Below are positions 8,558 through 16,583 of a stretch of 64,000 bases of DNA, one piece after another. The stretch is from NCBI GenBank assembly GCA_963762865.1, contig CAVXNC010000025.1, positions 1 to 64,000 on the forward strand. Direction: 5' to 3'. The DNA is from DATHAP01 sp963762865. GTDB lineage: Bacteria; Actinomycetota; Actinomycetes; JACCUZ01. Within the stretch, counting starts at the first letter, position 1; every line of letters begins with the position of its first letter. The notes beneath the pieces are model-generated. The model worked only from the letters and a program-made list of their open reading frames with translations, made no database searches and was not told where the DNA came from. The translations under genes and the position numbers were made by a program.

Positions 8558-8971
8558 GAGCCGAAGACGGCCCGCGGGAGGCGCGCGCTCCCCTTGGACC
8601 CCAGCGTCGTCCAAGCGTTCCAAAGCTTTCGGGACCTCCGGGAGTCGGAAGTCCGGCTCCTTGGACGCGCGCTGCACGCTGAGGAGTACGTCGTGGTGGA
8701 CGAGCTCGGGCAGCCCTTCGCGCCCGATCGGTTCAGCGACATGTTCCAGCGTCTCGCCGCGCGGCAGGCGTTCGTAAGATCCGCCTGCACGACGCCCGGC
8801 ACACGGCACTGACCCTGATGGTGCTCCGAGGGGTCCCGCTCTCGGTCGTCGCGGCCTGGGCCGGGCACGCCGATCCGGCGTTCACGCTTCGGACCTATGC
8901 CCACTCCCAGGACGATGCGCATGCGGGACGCGTCCGCGCTGCTCGCCCGCGATTTCTCGGAGGGGTTGTGA
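8558..8971 (+). pseudogene. Tyrosine recombinase/integrase C-terminal remnant, frameshifted
   Basis: The frame reads EPKTARGRRALPLDPSVVQ from the end of the TPR gene. It shifts near 8775 into RKIRLHDARHTALTLMVLRG and again near 8915 into MRDASALLARDFSEGL before TGA 8971. The HDARH motif, the GH in WAGHADP and the Tyr in LRTYAH are the second half of the tyrosine-recombinase catalytic set (HxxR, H/W, Y). The N-terminal DNA-binding domain and the first catalytic Arg are absent. It points toward the tRNA-Thr 88 bp away, the usual place for an integrase of an island integrated into a tRNA 3' end. With two frame changes and no N-terminus it cannot be active. Confidence 0.75.
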
Positions 8972-9009
8972 CCCTTTTGTGCACCTCGTAGCCACTCGAG
9001 GCCCTCGGC

Positions 9010-9030
9010 GGGCGCCTCTCAGAGGCGCCC
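9010..9030 (-). terminator. Hairpin downstream of tRNA-Thr
   Basis: GGGCGCCTC at 9010-9018 pairs perfectly with GAGGCGCCC at 9022-9030 around a 3-base loop. It lies about 30 bp past the tRNA 3' end on the minus strand. There is no clear U-tract, as is common in high-GC actinobacteria. It could also belong to the island attachment region. Confidence 0.5.
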
Positions 9031-9058
9031 GCAGCGCGCTGACCTGCGGAAACATCAG

Positions 9059-9131
9059 AGCCGACGCGCGGACTCGAACCGCGAACCGCCCGATTACAAG
9101 TCGGGTGCGCTGCCAGTTGCGCCACGCCGGC
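9059..9131 (-). tRNA. tRNA-Thr (anticodon TGT)
   Basis: The minus strand folds into a standard cloverleaf of 73 nt. The acceptor stem GCCGGCG pairs with CGTCGGC (one G-T pair) and the anticodon arm is CCCGA-CTTGTAA-TCGGG with anticodon TGT. The T arm contains GGTTCGAGTCC. CCA is not encoded. The 3' end faces the integrase remnant, so this gene is the likely integration target of the region to the left. Confidence 0.92.
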
Positions 9132-9272
9132 GGGACTTGAGGACTGCAATCGGGAGAATCCTCCGGACAACAGCCCTGCCGTCCGTCACATGGTAGCCAG
9201 CCGGACTGAGCTCCCACCGCTGGTGATGTCGCACTGTCGATCTGCCGGGGGCGCAGGGCGCAGAATGCGGAG

Positions 9273-10115
9273 ATGTCCACGACAGTGCGCACGATGCGAC
9301 GCGAGGAGCTCGACACCGCGATCGACCTCGCCGCCGCCGAGGGCTGGAACCCAGGACTGCACGACGCAACGGCGTTCTGGGCGGCCGATCCGGAGGGGTT
9401 CCTCGTCGCGGAGGTCGATGGTGAGCCCGCCGGCTGCATCAGTGCCGTGTCCTACGAGGGCGACTTCGGCTTCATCGGGCTCTACATCGTGCTGCCGCAC
9501 CTGCGCGGGCACGGCGTGGGCAGGCTGCTGTGGGCGGCCGGCAACGAGCGGCTCGCCGGGCACCTGGTGGGGCTTGACGGCGTGCCGGCCCAGCAGGACT
9601 ACTACCGGCGGAAGGGCTTCACGCTGGCGTGGCAGAACGCGCGCTTCGGCGGCGCGGCCGACCCCGCCGGGGACGCACCCCCGGAGATCGTGCCCCTGCA
9701 CTCCGTCGACGCCAAGACGCTGCGCGCGGACGACCGGCGGGTGTTCCCCGCCGCGCGCGACGCCTTCCTCGACGCCTGGACGTCGCAGCCGGACGCGACC
9801 GGGCTCGCCTGGTGGGAGCAGGACCGGCTGCGCGGCTGGGGCGTCATCCGGTCTGCGCGTGACGGCCACAAGATCGGCCCGCTGGTGGCCGACGGGCCGA
9901 CGATCGCCGAGTCGTTGTACGACGCACTGACCGGCGCCGTACCAGCCGGGGACCCGGTCTACCTCGACGTCCCGCTGCCCAACGACGCCGCCCGCGGGCT
10001 GGCCGCCGCGAAGGGGCTGACTCCGGGCTTCGAGACCGCGCGGATGTACACGGGTGCGCCGCCGGACATGGAGCTCGACCGGGTCTACGGCGTGACGACC
10101 TTCGAGCTCGGCTGA
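9273..10115 (+). CDS. GNAT-family N-acetyltransferase with extra C-terminal domain
   Basis: Starts MSTTVRTMRREELDTAIDLA. Residues 1-130 form a GNAT domain. LYIVLPHLRGHGVGRLLW matches the acetyl-CoA pyrophosphate-binding loop (R/Q-x-x-G-x-G/A), and YYRRKGFT matches the closing motif. The second half (about 140-280) resembles the C-terminal domain of YitH/HolE-like GNATs, which adds to substrate recognition. At 280 aa the length fits that two-domain class. It stands alone beside the tRNA gene, possibly the first chromosomal gene outside the island. The substrate is unknown. Confidence 0.8.
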   Translation: MSTTVRTMRREELDTAIDLAAAEGWNPGLHDATAFWAADPEGFLVAEVDGEPAGCISAVSYEGDFGFIGLYIVLPHLRGHGVGRLLWAAGNERLAGHLVGLDGVPAQQDYYRRKGFTLAWQNARFGGAADPAGDAPPEIVPLHSVDAKTLRADDRRVFPAARDAFLDAWTSQPDATGLAWWEQDRLRGWGVIRSARDGHKIGPLVADGPTIAESLYDALTGAVPAGDPVYLDVPLPNDAARGLAAAKGLTPGFETARMYTGAPPDMELDRVYGVTTFELG

Positions 10116-10239
10116 CCCCGCCCCCTGGCGTCGATCGATGGCCGATCTATGGTGTTTTGGGCGAACCGCTCACCGCGTGAGACGTCCTTGAGCATGTACC
10201 GCACGGCCATCGACGAGGGGAGAACCTACAGCTCGGACC

Positions 10240-11145
10240 ATGACTGCACAGACCTTCGGCCCACTCCGAGCGTCGCTCCTGGCGACGGGTGCGGCGGCCG
10301 TCCTCGGCTCGAGCGCGCTGCTCCTCGGCGCCTCTAGCAGCGGCGCCAGCGTGGCCGTGCCGCCGACCGGGAAGCCGCCGACCGGCACCGCGACGTCGAC
10401 AGCCACGTCCACCGCCACCGCCACCCCGGCACCGCTCACCTGCTTCGGCCTGACCCCGACGATCGTCGGGACGCCCGGCCCGGACAAGATCAGCGGCACC
10501 GCTGGCAACGACGTCATCGTCGGCCTCGCCGGATCGGACGAGATCGACGGTCTGGCCGGGGACGACGTCATCTGCGCGGGTGACAACTCGCTGAAGCACG
10601 CTCCGGCCGGCGAGATCACCGGCTTCGACGTCGTACGTGGCGGCGACGGCAACGACAAGGTCGACGGCCAGGGCGGCATCGACCAGCTCTTCGGAGATGC
10701 CGGCGACGACGTGCTCCTGGGCGGTGACAACGTCGGGGTGCCAGCCGATGCGCCGCAGGCAAAGACCACGGCCGAGACGCTCTACGGCGGCCCGGGCAAC
10801 GACGAGGTGCGCGGTGGTCCCGGCACCGACGAGGTGTGGGGCGGGCTCGGCACCGACGCCGTCTACGGCGGCTCGGGCGACGACGAGCTGCGCGGGCGGC
10901 AGGCGAGCGACAAGCTCGTCGGCGGGTCGGGCAACGACACCGTCAAGGCCGGCTGGGGACAGGACACGGTCCGCGGCAACCTCGGTGACGACGACATCGC
11001 CGGCAACGGCAGCGCTGACACCCTCTTCGGCGGCCCCGGGAACGACGCCATCGACGGAGGTGCAGGCACCGACTCGATCCGCGGCGGCACCGGCGCCGAC
11101 ACCTGCAGCAGCCCGGCCGGCCCGCCCGGCGCGCTCGGCTGCTGA
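10240..11145 (+). CDS. Secreted RTX-type calcium-binding repeat protein
   Basis: The product has an Ala-rich signal peptide (about residues 1-37), then a Thr/Pro-rich linker (TATSTATSTATATPAP). From about residue 75 it carries many nonapeptide repeats of the GGxGxDx type, such as GTAGNDVI, GLAGDDVI, GGPGNDEV and GGSGNDTV. Such repeats form a beta-roll that binds Ca2+ outside the cell. No catalytic domain is attached, so it is probably a structural or surface protein. It is followed by a strong hairpin terminator at 11165. The gap before it (10116-10239) shows no other gene. Confidence 0.8.
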   Translation: MTAQTFGPLRASLLATGAAAVLGSSALLLGASSSGASVAVPPTGKPPTGTATSTATSTATATPAPLTCFGLTPTIVGTPGPDKISGTAGNDVIVGLAGSDEIDGLAGDDVICAGDNSLKHAPAGEITGFDVVRGGDGNDKVDGQGGIDQLFGDAGDDVLLGGDNVGVPADAPQAKTTAETLYGGPGNDEVRGGPGTDEVWGGLGTDAVYGGSGDDELRGRQASDKLVGGSGNDTVKAGWGQDTVRGNLGDDDIAGNGSADTLFGGPGNDAIDGGAGTDSIRGGTGADTCSSPAGPPGALGC

Positions 11146-11164
11146 AGCACCGCACCAGCACCCC

Positions 11165-11199
11165 GGAGGGGCCGGCCTGCTCGACGGGCCGGCCCCTCC
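11165..11199 (+). terminator. Rho-independent-type hairpin
   Basis: GGAGGGGCCGGCC (11165-11177) pairs over 13 bp with GGCCGGCCCCTCC (11187-11199) around a 9-base loop, 19 bp after the RTX-type gene stops. It separates that gene from the small secreted-protein gene downstream. Confidence 0.75.
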
Positions 11200-11335
11200 G
11201 TACGTCACGAATCGCCCGCGAGCGATAAAGCTCCGCGACCAGCCTCCTAACGCGCTGCTAACAGCGTTCCCACCGACCCGTCCGAGGGGCAGCCTCGTGA
11301 TCACCGAACCACGAACCCCCCGACGGAGGCCCACC

Positions 11336-11725
11336 ATGAAGCGCATCCTCACCACCGCAGCCCTCAGCCTCGCCCTGCTCGTGCCGGTCGCCCCGGCGGC
11401 GAACGCCAAGGACGACGACGGCGAGGTCATCCGCACCGGCTCGTGCAGCGGCACCGCCGACTGGAAGCTGAAGGCCAAGCGGGACGACGGTGGCATCGAG
11501 GTCGAGTGGGAGGTCGACTCCAACAAGGTCGGCCAGGTGTGGCGGGTCCGCGTCTACGACAACGGCGACCGCGTCGTCGCGACCCGTCGGACGACCCAGC
11601 CGCCGAGCGGGTCCTTCGACATCGAGCGGCACATCGCCAACAAGGCCGGCAGCGACAGCCTGGTCGCCAGGTCGCGCAACCTGGCGAGCGGTCAGGTCTG
11701 CCGCGGCACCCTGACCTTCGGCTGA
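11336..11725 (+). CDS. Small secreted protein, function unknown (129 aa)
   Basis: Starts MKRILTTAALSLALLVPVAP with a clear signal peptide ending at ANA-KDDD. The mature part has a beta-rich pattern: CSGTADWKLKAKRDDGGIEVEWEVDSNK, VWRVRVYDNGDRV and a pair of cysteines (Cys about 34 and about 122) that may form a disulfide. No catalytic motif is seen. Similar small extracellular proteins are common in Nocardioides and Streptomyces. It lies between a terminator and a convergent cupin gene, so it is probably transcribed alone. Confidence 0.7.
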   Translation: MKRILTTAALSLALLVPVAPAANAKDDDGEVIRTGSCSGTADWKLKAKRDDGGIEVEWEVDSNKVGQVWRVRVYDNGDRVVATRRTTQPPSGSFDIERHIANKAGSDSLVARSRNLASGQVCRGTLTFG

Positions 11726-11729
11726 CCGC

Positions 11730-12428
11730 TCAGCCCGACTCCGGAGGGGCGAAGACCACGGCCACCTCGAGGTCGTGGGTGATGTCGACGAAGCGGTGCG
11801 GCACGCGGCTCGGGACGTAGGCGACCGAGCCCGGCCGCACCGCCGTCCGCTGCCCGTCGACCTCCAGGTCCGCGGCCCCGGCGGTGACGACGTAGACCTC
11901 GTCCTCGCCATGCGGTGACTGGCCGTCCACCGCGCCGGCCGCCAACCGGTAGACGCCAGCGCTGAGCGCCGCCGACCGCACGACCTCGGTCCAGCGGTCG
12001 CCCTCGACCTCCGACGCGTGCCGCACCCAGGCCGCCGCCTTCGCCGGCGACCGGCCGTGGGTCGGCCAGAAAGGCCACTCCTCGAACCGCGTCACCAGAC
12101 CGTCGTCGCCGACCGTGACCACCCACAGGTCGAGGTACTCATGCGTCACGGGGTCGCCGTAGGTCACACCGACCCGCGCCACACCGGTCGAGCCGGTGCA
12201 CGCCACCACCTCGGCGGTCATCGTGAAGACCTCGTCGGACGCGGTCTCCTCCGACCACAGCGCCTCGATCGCGGCGAGTCCCGTGACCGGTTCGGCGTAG
12301 GGCTCGACCAGGTACTCCGCGTCCGGCGCGAAGAGCGTGCTCACCGGGTGCGCGTGCGGGTCCCGCCAGGCGCGCTCGTACGCCGCCACCCAGCCCAGCA
12401 GGGCTTCCGGGGTGAGCTCAGCCGCCAT
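11730..12428 (-). CDS. SnoaL/NTF2-like domain fused to a cupin domain
   Basis: Residues 1-120 have the NTF2/SnoaL pattern: a helix with YERAWRDPHAHPV, then FAPDAEYLVEPYAEPVTGLAAIEALW, and DLWVVTVGDDGLVTRFEEWPF. Residues 150-232 are a small cupin: AVDGQSPHGEDEVYVVTAG, then PGSVAYVPSRVPHRFVDI, with the His/Glu set that holds a metal in cupins. The start overlaps the end of the PfkB kinase gene upstream by 11 bp, so the two are probably co-translated. The fusion suggests a small-molecule-binding or isomerase-like protein; the substrate is unknown. Confidence 0.7.
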   Translation of the reverse strand: MAAELTPEALLGWVAAYERAWRDPHAHPVSTLFAPDAEYLVEPYAEPVTGLAAIEALWSEETASDEVFTMTAEVVACTGSTGVARVGVTYGDPVTHEYLDLWVVTVGDDGLVTRFEEWPFWPTHGRSPAKAAAWVRHASEVEGDRWTEVVRSAALSAGVYRLAAGAVDGQSPHGEDEVYVVTAGAADLEVDGQRTAVRPGSVAYVPSRVPHRFVDITHDLEVAVVFAPPESG

Positions 12429-13410
12429 GCCGCTCCCTCAGATCCTGGGCGGTGGGCGGGTCGGCCCCACGGCGGGAGCAGGTGATCGCCGACACCTCCA
12501 CGGCCTCGTCGACGAGAGCGGTCACGGTTGCCTCGTCCATCGCGCGCAGGCGATCGCGATGTTCCGCGCCAAGCAGCCCGCGGCGGTGCAGCCCGGCCAG
12601 GACGGCACCCATGAACGAGTCGCCGGCCCCCACGGTGTCCACGACGTCCACCGGCAGTCCCGGTCGCTCCACCGCACCGGCCGCCGTGCCGACAGCGACG
12701 GCGCCGTCGCCACCCCGGGTGACGACGACCAGCGCCGGCCCGCGGGCGGCCCACTCGCCGGCGACGTCGGTGAGACTTCGCCCCGGAGCCAGCCAGGCGA
12801 CGTCCTGGTCGCTCGCCTTGACGACGTCGGCGACCGGCAGCATCTCGTCGACGATGCGCATCGTCGCCTCGGCCGAGCCCATCAGCAGGTGGCGGACGTT
12901 GGGGTCGAAGGTGACGGTCGCGGTCTCGCGGGCGCGCGCCGCCAGTCGGCGCAGCACCTCGCCACCCGGCGGCGTAGTCAGGCCGAGCGACCCGACGTGC
13001 AGCGCAGCCACGCCGTCCACGGCGTCGGCCACCTCGGTGTCGGTCCACTGCCAGTCGGACGTGCCGTCCACCCGGAAGTCGTAGTCGGCCGAGCCGTCGT
13101 CGGCGAGCACCACGATGGCCAGCGACGACGGCTCCGCGGCCTGGATCGCGTGCGCCAGGTCGACGCCGTTGGCCGCCAGATGGGCCCGCAGCCGCCGCCC
13201 GAGGACGTCGCCGGACAGCCGCGCCAGGAGACGCACCGGGATGTCGAGCCGGGCCAGCCCGACGGCGACGTTGGCCGGGCTGCCGCCGGGAGCCGCCCGG
13301 AAGAGATCCGGTGCGCCCGCCGGGACCATGTCCATGATCACCTCGCCGGCCACCGCGACGACACCGCCGCCGGCGGGGTCGCCCGTGCCAGCACCGTCCG
13401 CAGGCTCCAC
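12418..13410 (-). CDS. PfkB-family carbohydrate kinase (fructokinase-like)
   Basis: This is a sugar kinase transferring phosphate from ATP in the cytoplasm. The GG of APGGSPANVAVGLARL near residue 42 is the sugar-binding signature, and DTVGAGDSF near residue 260 is the catalytic/anion-hole motif of PfkB kinases, with the Asp as base. The length of 330 aa is normal. The start is GTG 13410. It lies after the LacI regulator and the sugar ABC transporter on the same strand, which suggests that it phosphorylates the imported or hydrolysed sugar. Fructokinase is the best guess; ribokinase-type alternatives remain possible. Confidence 0.8.
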   Translation of the reverse strand: MEPADGAGTGDPAGGGVVAVAGEVIMDMVPAGAPDLFRAAPGGSPANVAVGLARLDIPVRLLARLSGDVLGRRLRAHLAANGVDLAHAIQAAEPSSLAIVVLADDGSADYDFRVDGTSDWQWTDTEVADAVDGVAALHVGSLGLTTPPGGEVLRRLAARARETATVTFDPNVRHLLMGSAEATMRIVDEMLPVADVVKASDQDVAWLAPGRSLTDVAGEWAARGPALVVVTRGGDGAVAVGTAAGAVERPGLPVDVVDTVGAGDSFMGAVLAGLHRRGLLGAEHRDRLRAMDEATVTALVDEAVEVSAITCSRRGADPPTAQDLRERHGG

Positions 13411-13521
13411 GGCGCCGAACCTACCGCCCTACGATCGGGCCGATGCCCGTCGGTGCCGACTTCGTCGCCGCACTGCGCCAGCGCTGTCTGGGCGCGGGCG
13501 ACCGCAGTCCTCGGGTGAGCC

Positions 13522-14538
13522 TCAGGCAGGCGGCGCGGTGGTGTGCCGCACGATCAGCCGGGTCGGGACCGTGAGCGCCGGTGGCTCAGCGGGCGGGTCG
13601 TCATCGACCGCGGCCAACGCGTCGAGAAGCAGCCGGGCCGCTAGCTGACCCTGCTCGTGGACCGGTTGCGCCACCGTGGAGAGCTCGAAGAACTCGGCCA
13701 TGTCGTGGTCGTCGATGCCGATCACCGAGATGTCCTCGGGGACCCGCAGTCCCGCCTCGCGGGCGGCGTGCACCGCGCCGACCGCCATCTCGTCGGAGGC
13801 GGCGAACACCGCCGTGGGTCGGGGGTCCCTCTCGAGCAGCAGCCGCATCGCGGCCAGGCCGCCGCGCACGGTGAAGTCGCCGATGACCTCCCAGGACGGG
13901 ACCACCTCGATGCCGGCGCAGTCCATCGCCGCGCGGTAGCCGTGCAGCCGGTCCAGCGGGGCCGCGAAGTCGAGCTGCTCCTCGAGCGACCCGCCGATGT
14001 AGCCGATCCGGCGGTGCCCGAGGTCGAGCAGGTGCTGCATCGCGATGCGAGCGGTCTCGTTGTCGTCGATGCGCACGCTCGCCCAGCCGGGCACCGTGGC
14101 CCCGACGACGGCGACCGGTCGGTCCAGCTTGGCGAGCGCCCGCACCTCCTCGTCGGTGGGTGTGAGGCTGAGCACCAGGACTGCGTCCACCCGCTTGCGC
14201 AGCAGGTGGCTGCGGAAGACGCGACGCCGAGCCTCCCGGTCACCACCCAGGTTGTAGAGGAGCAGGTCGTAGCCCTCCTCGCGCAGCAGCTCCTCCGCAC
14301 CCTGCACGACGGAGGCGTAGAACCACCGCGTCACGAAGGGCACGATGACGCCCACCGCGCGGGTCTGACCGCTCGCGAGGCTCGCTGCCGTCGGCGAGGC
14401 GACGTAGTCCAGCTCCGCAGCGGCCTGCAGCACCCGGATCCGGGTCTCGTCCGACACGCGGGGCAGGCCGCGCAGCGCACGGGACACGGTCGCGGTGGAC
14501 ACGCCGACCGTGCGGGCGACGTCCTTGATGCTCGTCAT
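13522..14538 (-). CDS. LacI-family transcriptional regulator
   Basis: The N-terminal helix-turn-helix MTSIKDVARTVGVSTATVSRA (residues 1-21) and hinge (YVASPTAASL) are typical of LacI proteins. The remaining 280 residues are a periplasmic-binding-like sugar sensor (GVIVPFVTRWFYASVVQGAE; GYIGGS; AVFAASDEMAVGAV; DISVIGIDDHDMAEF). The length of 338 aa is normal. It lies 34 bp after the second permease gene in the same orientation, so it is probably part of the operon. It probably represses the operon through the perfect palindrome at 18061-18072. Confidence 0.9.
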   Translation of the reverse strand: MTSIKDVARTVGVSTATVSRALRGLPRVSDETRIRVLQAAAELDYVASPTAASLASGQTRAVGVIVPFVTRWFYASVVQGAEELLREEGYDLLLYNLGGDREARRRVFRSHLLRKRVDAVLVLSLTPTDEEVRALAKLDRPVAVVGATVPGWASVRIDDNETARIAMQHLLDLGHRRIGYIGGSLEEQLDFAAPLDRLHGYRAAMDCAGIEVVPSWEVIGDFTVRGGLAAMRLLLERDPRPTAVFAASDEMAVGAVHAAREAGLRVPEDISVIGIDDHDMAEFFELSTVAQPVHEQGQLAARLLLDALAAVDDDPPAEPPALTVPTRLIVRHTTAPPA

Positions 14539-14571
14539 CCAGGCACCCCCCGCGCCCTCGACCCGGCCGGC

Positions 14572-15498
14572 CTACCCCTTGACGCTGCCTGCGAGCAGCC
14601 CGCGCACGAAGTAGCGCTGCAGGCTCAGGAAGACGATCAACGGGACGACGAGGGAGACGAAGGCGCCGGCCGAGAGCAGGTGCCAGTCCTGGTCACGGGT
14701 GCCCGACAGCTCCGCGAGGCGGACGGTCAGCGGCGACACGTTGAGGTTGCCGCCACCGAACACCAGCGCGACCAGCAGGTCGTTCCAGACCCAGAGGAAC
14801 TGGAAGATGCCGAAGGCCGCGATCGCCGGCGTCATCAGCGGCAGCATGATGCGCGTGAAGATCTTCACGTGCCCCGCGCCGTCGACCCTGGCCGCCTCGA
14901 TCAGCTCGGCCGGGACCTCCTTCATGAAGTTGTGCAGGAGGTAGATGGCCAGCGGCAGCGCGAAGGCCGAGTGCGCGATCCAGATCGGCCAGAACTCGCC
15001 GAACCTGCCGGCGATGTCGGCGTCCACGAAGAGCTGCAGCAGCGGGATCATGGTCACCTGGATCGGGACGATCTGCATCGCGAAGACCGCGACGAACAGA
15101 GCGTCCCTGCCGGGGAACTTCATCCAGGCGAAGGCGTACGCCGCCAGGGTGGCCAGCGTGATGGGGATGAGGACGGCGGGCAGCGTGATCACGATGGAGT
15201 TCACGAAGAACGTCGCCAGGTCGTAGTTCTCGTCGTTGAGGACGGCGTCGTAGTTGGCGAGGGTGAAGTTCGGATCGCTGAGGACCGTCCACCAGCCGCT
15301 GGACTTGACGTCGTTCTCAGGGCGGAAGGACGAGATGAGCAGGCCTGCCGTCGGCAGGGTCCACAAGGTCGCGATGATCACCGCGGCCAGTGATGCCCAG
15401 GGTGAGGTCAGCCGCTTCTTGGCCTCTGCCGCCGCTGTCGGTGTCGCAGTGCGGTCGCCGGCGCTCTGGCCGGTCGTCGTGGTGGTCTCGGCGCTCAT
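14572..15498 (-). CDS. Sugar ABC transporter permease (AglG/MalG type)
   Basis: An inner-membrane subunit of an alpha-glucoside-type importer. It has six predicted membrane segments; the first is near residue 40 (ASLAAVIIATLWTLPTAGLL). The cytoplasmic loop PAELIEAARVDGAGHVKIFTRIMLPLMTP is the EAA motif that docks on the ATPase. The end ..GLLAGSVKG is characteristic of MalG-type subunits. The start overlaps the stop of the partner permease by 4 bp (ATGA). The substrate is inferred from similarity to the AglEFGK set of the solute-binding protein and the long first permease. Confidence 0.88.
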   Translation of the reverse strand: MSAETTTTTGQSAGDRTATPTAAAEAKKRLTSPWASLAAVIIATLWTLPTAGLLISSFRPENDVKSSGWWTVLSDPNFTLANYDAVLNDENYDLATFFVNSIVITLPAVLIPITLATLAAYAFAWMKFPGRDALFVAVFAMQIVPIQVTMIPLLQLFVDADIAGRFGEFWPIWIAHSAFALPLAIYLLHNFMKEVPAELIEAARVDGAGHVKIFTRIMLPLMTPAIAAFGIFQFLWVWNDLLVALVFGGGNLNVSPLTVRLAELSGTRDQDWHLLSAGAFVSLVVPLIVFLSLQRYFVRGLLAGSVKG

Positions 15499-16457
15499 CG
15501 TGCCTCCAGCTTCCGCATCTGCCGCACGTTGTAGACGACGATCGGGATGACCAGGATGAAGATCAGCACGGCGAGGGCAGCGCCCAGACCGTTGTTGAAC
15601 GACCGGAAGCTCTGCACGTAGAACTCGTAAGCCAGGACGCTGGTGTTGAAGTTGCCGCCGGTCGTCGTGCGGACGATGTCGAACACCTTGAGCGTGGCGA
15701 TGCTGATCGTGGTGAGCACGACGATGAGGGAGGGCCGGATGCTCGGCACCGTGATGAAGCGGAACATCCGCAGGCCGCTCACGCCGTCGAGCCGGGCGGC
15801 CTCGATGATGTCGTCAGGGATCGCCTTGATCGACGCCGACAGGACCGTCATCGCGAATCCCGCCTGGACCCAGATCATGATGACGATCAGGAAGATCGTG
15901 TTCCAGGGTTCTGTGAGCAGGAATCGATAGGTGTCCAGCCCTACCGCCTTCAGGACCGCGTTGGCGAGACCGATCTGCTCGTTCTCGGTTGCGCGGTAGT
16001 CGTAGACGAACTTCCAGATCAGCGAGGCGCCGACCAGGGAGATCGCCAGCGGCAGGAAGATCAGTGCCTTGGCGACGGCCTCGATGCGGGCCTTGTCGAT
16101 GAGGACCGCGTAGACCAGGCCGATCAAGGTCGCGAAGATCGGCGTCAGGATGACCCAGACCGCGGTGTTTCGCAGGACGATCAGCTGGTCGGAGTTCGTG
16201 AAGATCGTCTTGTAGTTGTCGATGCCGACGAACTCGCGGCCGGCCTGGTCGCGGAACGACTCGAAGATCGTGCGAATGCCCGGGTAGAGCAGCCCGAACG
16301 CGATGAGCGCCGCAGCAGGTATCACGAAGACGATGGTCTGGACGAGCTCCCCGCGTCTCGAGCGGACGCGGTCCGCCAGGAAGAGCACGACGCCCATCAC
16401 CGCGATGAAGGCGAAGATGGCGATGAACATGTCCAGGAACTTGGAACCAGCCGACAT
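15495..16457 (-). CDS. Sugar ABC transporter permease (AglF/MalF type)
   Basis: The partner permease, 320 aa, begins MSAGSKFLDMFIAIFAFIAV with an extra N-terminal membrane helix before the usual core. The EAA loop is IPDDIIEAARLDGVSGLRMFRFITVPSIRP near residue 220. The large external loop with FESFRDQAGREFVGIDNYKTIF is typical of AglF-like subunits. It is separated from the upstream binding-protein gene by a 16-bp hairpin (16520-16557) that probably lowers its expression relative to that gene, and it overlaps the next permease by 4 bp. Confidence 0.88.
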   Translation of the reverse strand: MSAGSKFLDMFIAIFAFIAVMGVVLFLADRVRSRRGELVQTIVFVIPAAALIAFGLLYPGIRTIFESFRDQAGREFVGIDNYKTIFTNSDQLIVLRNTAVWVILTPIFATLIGLVYAVLIDKARIEAVAKALIFLPLAISLVGASLIWKFVYDYRATENEQIGLANAVLKAVGLDTYRFLLTEPWNTIFLIVIMIWVQAGFAMTVLSASIKAIPDDIIEAARLDGVSGLRMFRFITVPSIRPSLIVVLTTISIATLKVFDIVRTTTGGNFNTSVLAYEFYVQSFRSFNNGLGAALAVLIFILVIPIVVYNVRQMRKLEAR

Positions 16458-16519
16458 GGCTGCCTACCTCCTGCGGGAGCGGGCTATGGCTGCGCGGGAA
16501 GGGCCCGTACGGGCCTGGC

Positions 16520-16557
16520 CCGTCGGGTGCCGCCCACTGGAGGGCGGCACCCGACGG
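16520..16557 (-). terminator. Intercistronic hairpin (partial terminator/mRNA stabiliser)
   Basis: CCGTCGGGTGCCGCCC (16520-16535) is exactly complementary to GGGCGGCACCCGACGG (16542-16557), a 16-bp stem with a 6-base loop. It sits between the binding-protein stop (16584) and the permease start (16457). In many sugar ABC operons such a hairpin makes the binding protein far more abundant than the permeases. That role is inferred here. Confidence 0.75.
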
Positions 16558-16583
16558 CCGGGTGGTGCAAGGTCAGCTGGCGA

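Noticed and set aside
13443..13571. Short plus-strand frame beginning MPVGADFVAALRQRCLG between the kinase and LacI genes
   Set aside because: It resembles the start of a real gene but runs into the end of lacI and stops after 42 codons. It may be a remnant, but support is too weak to list.
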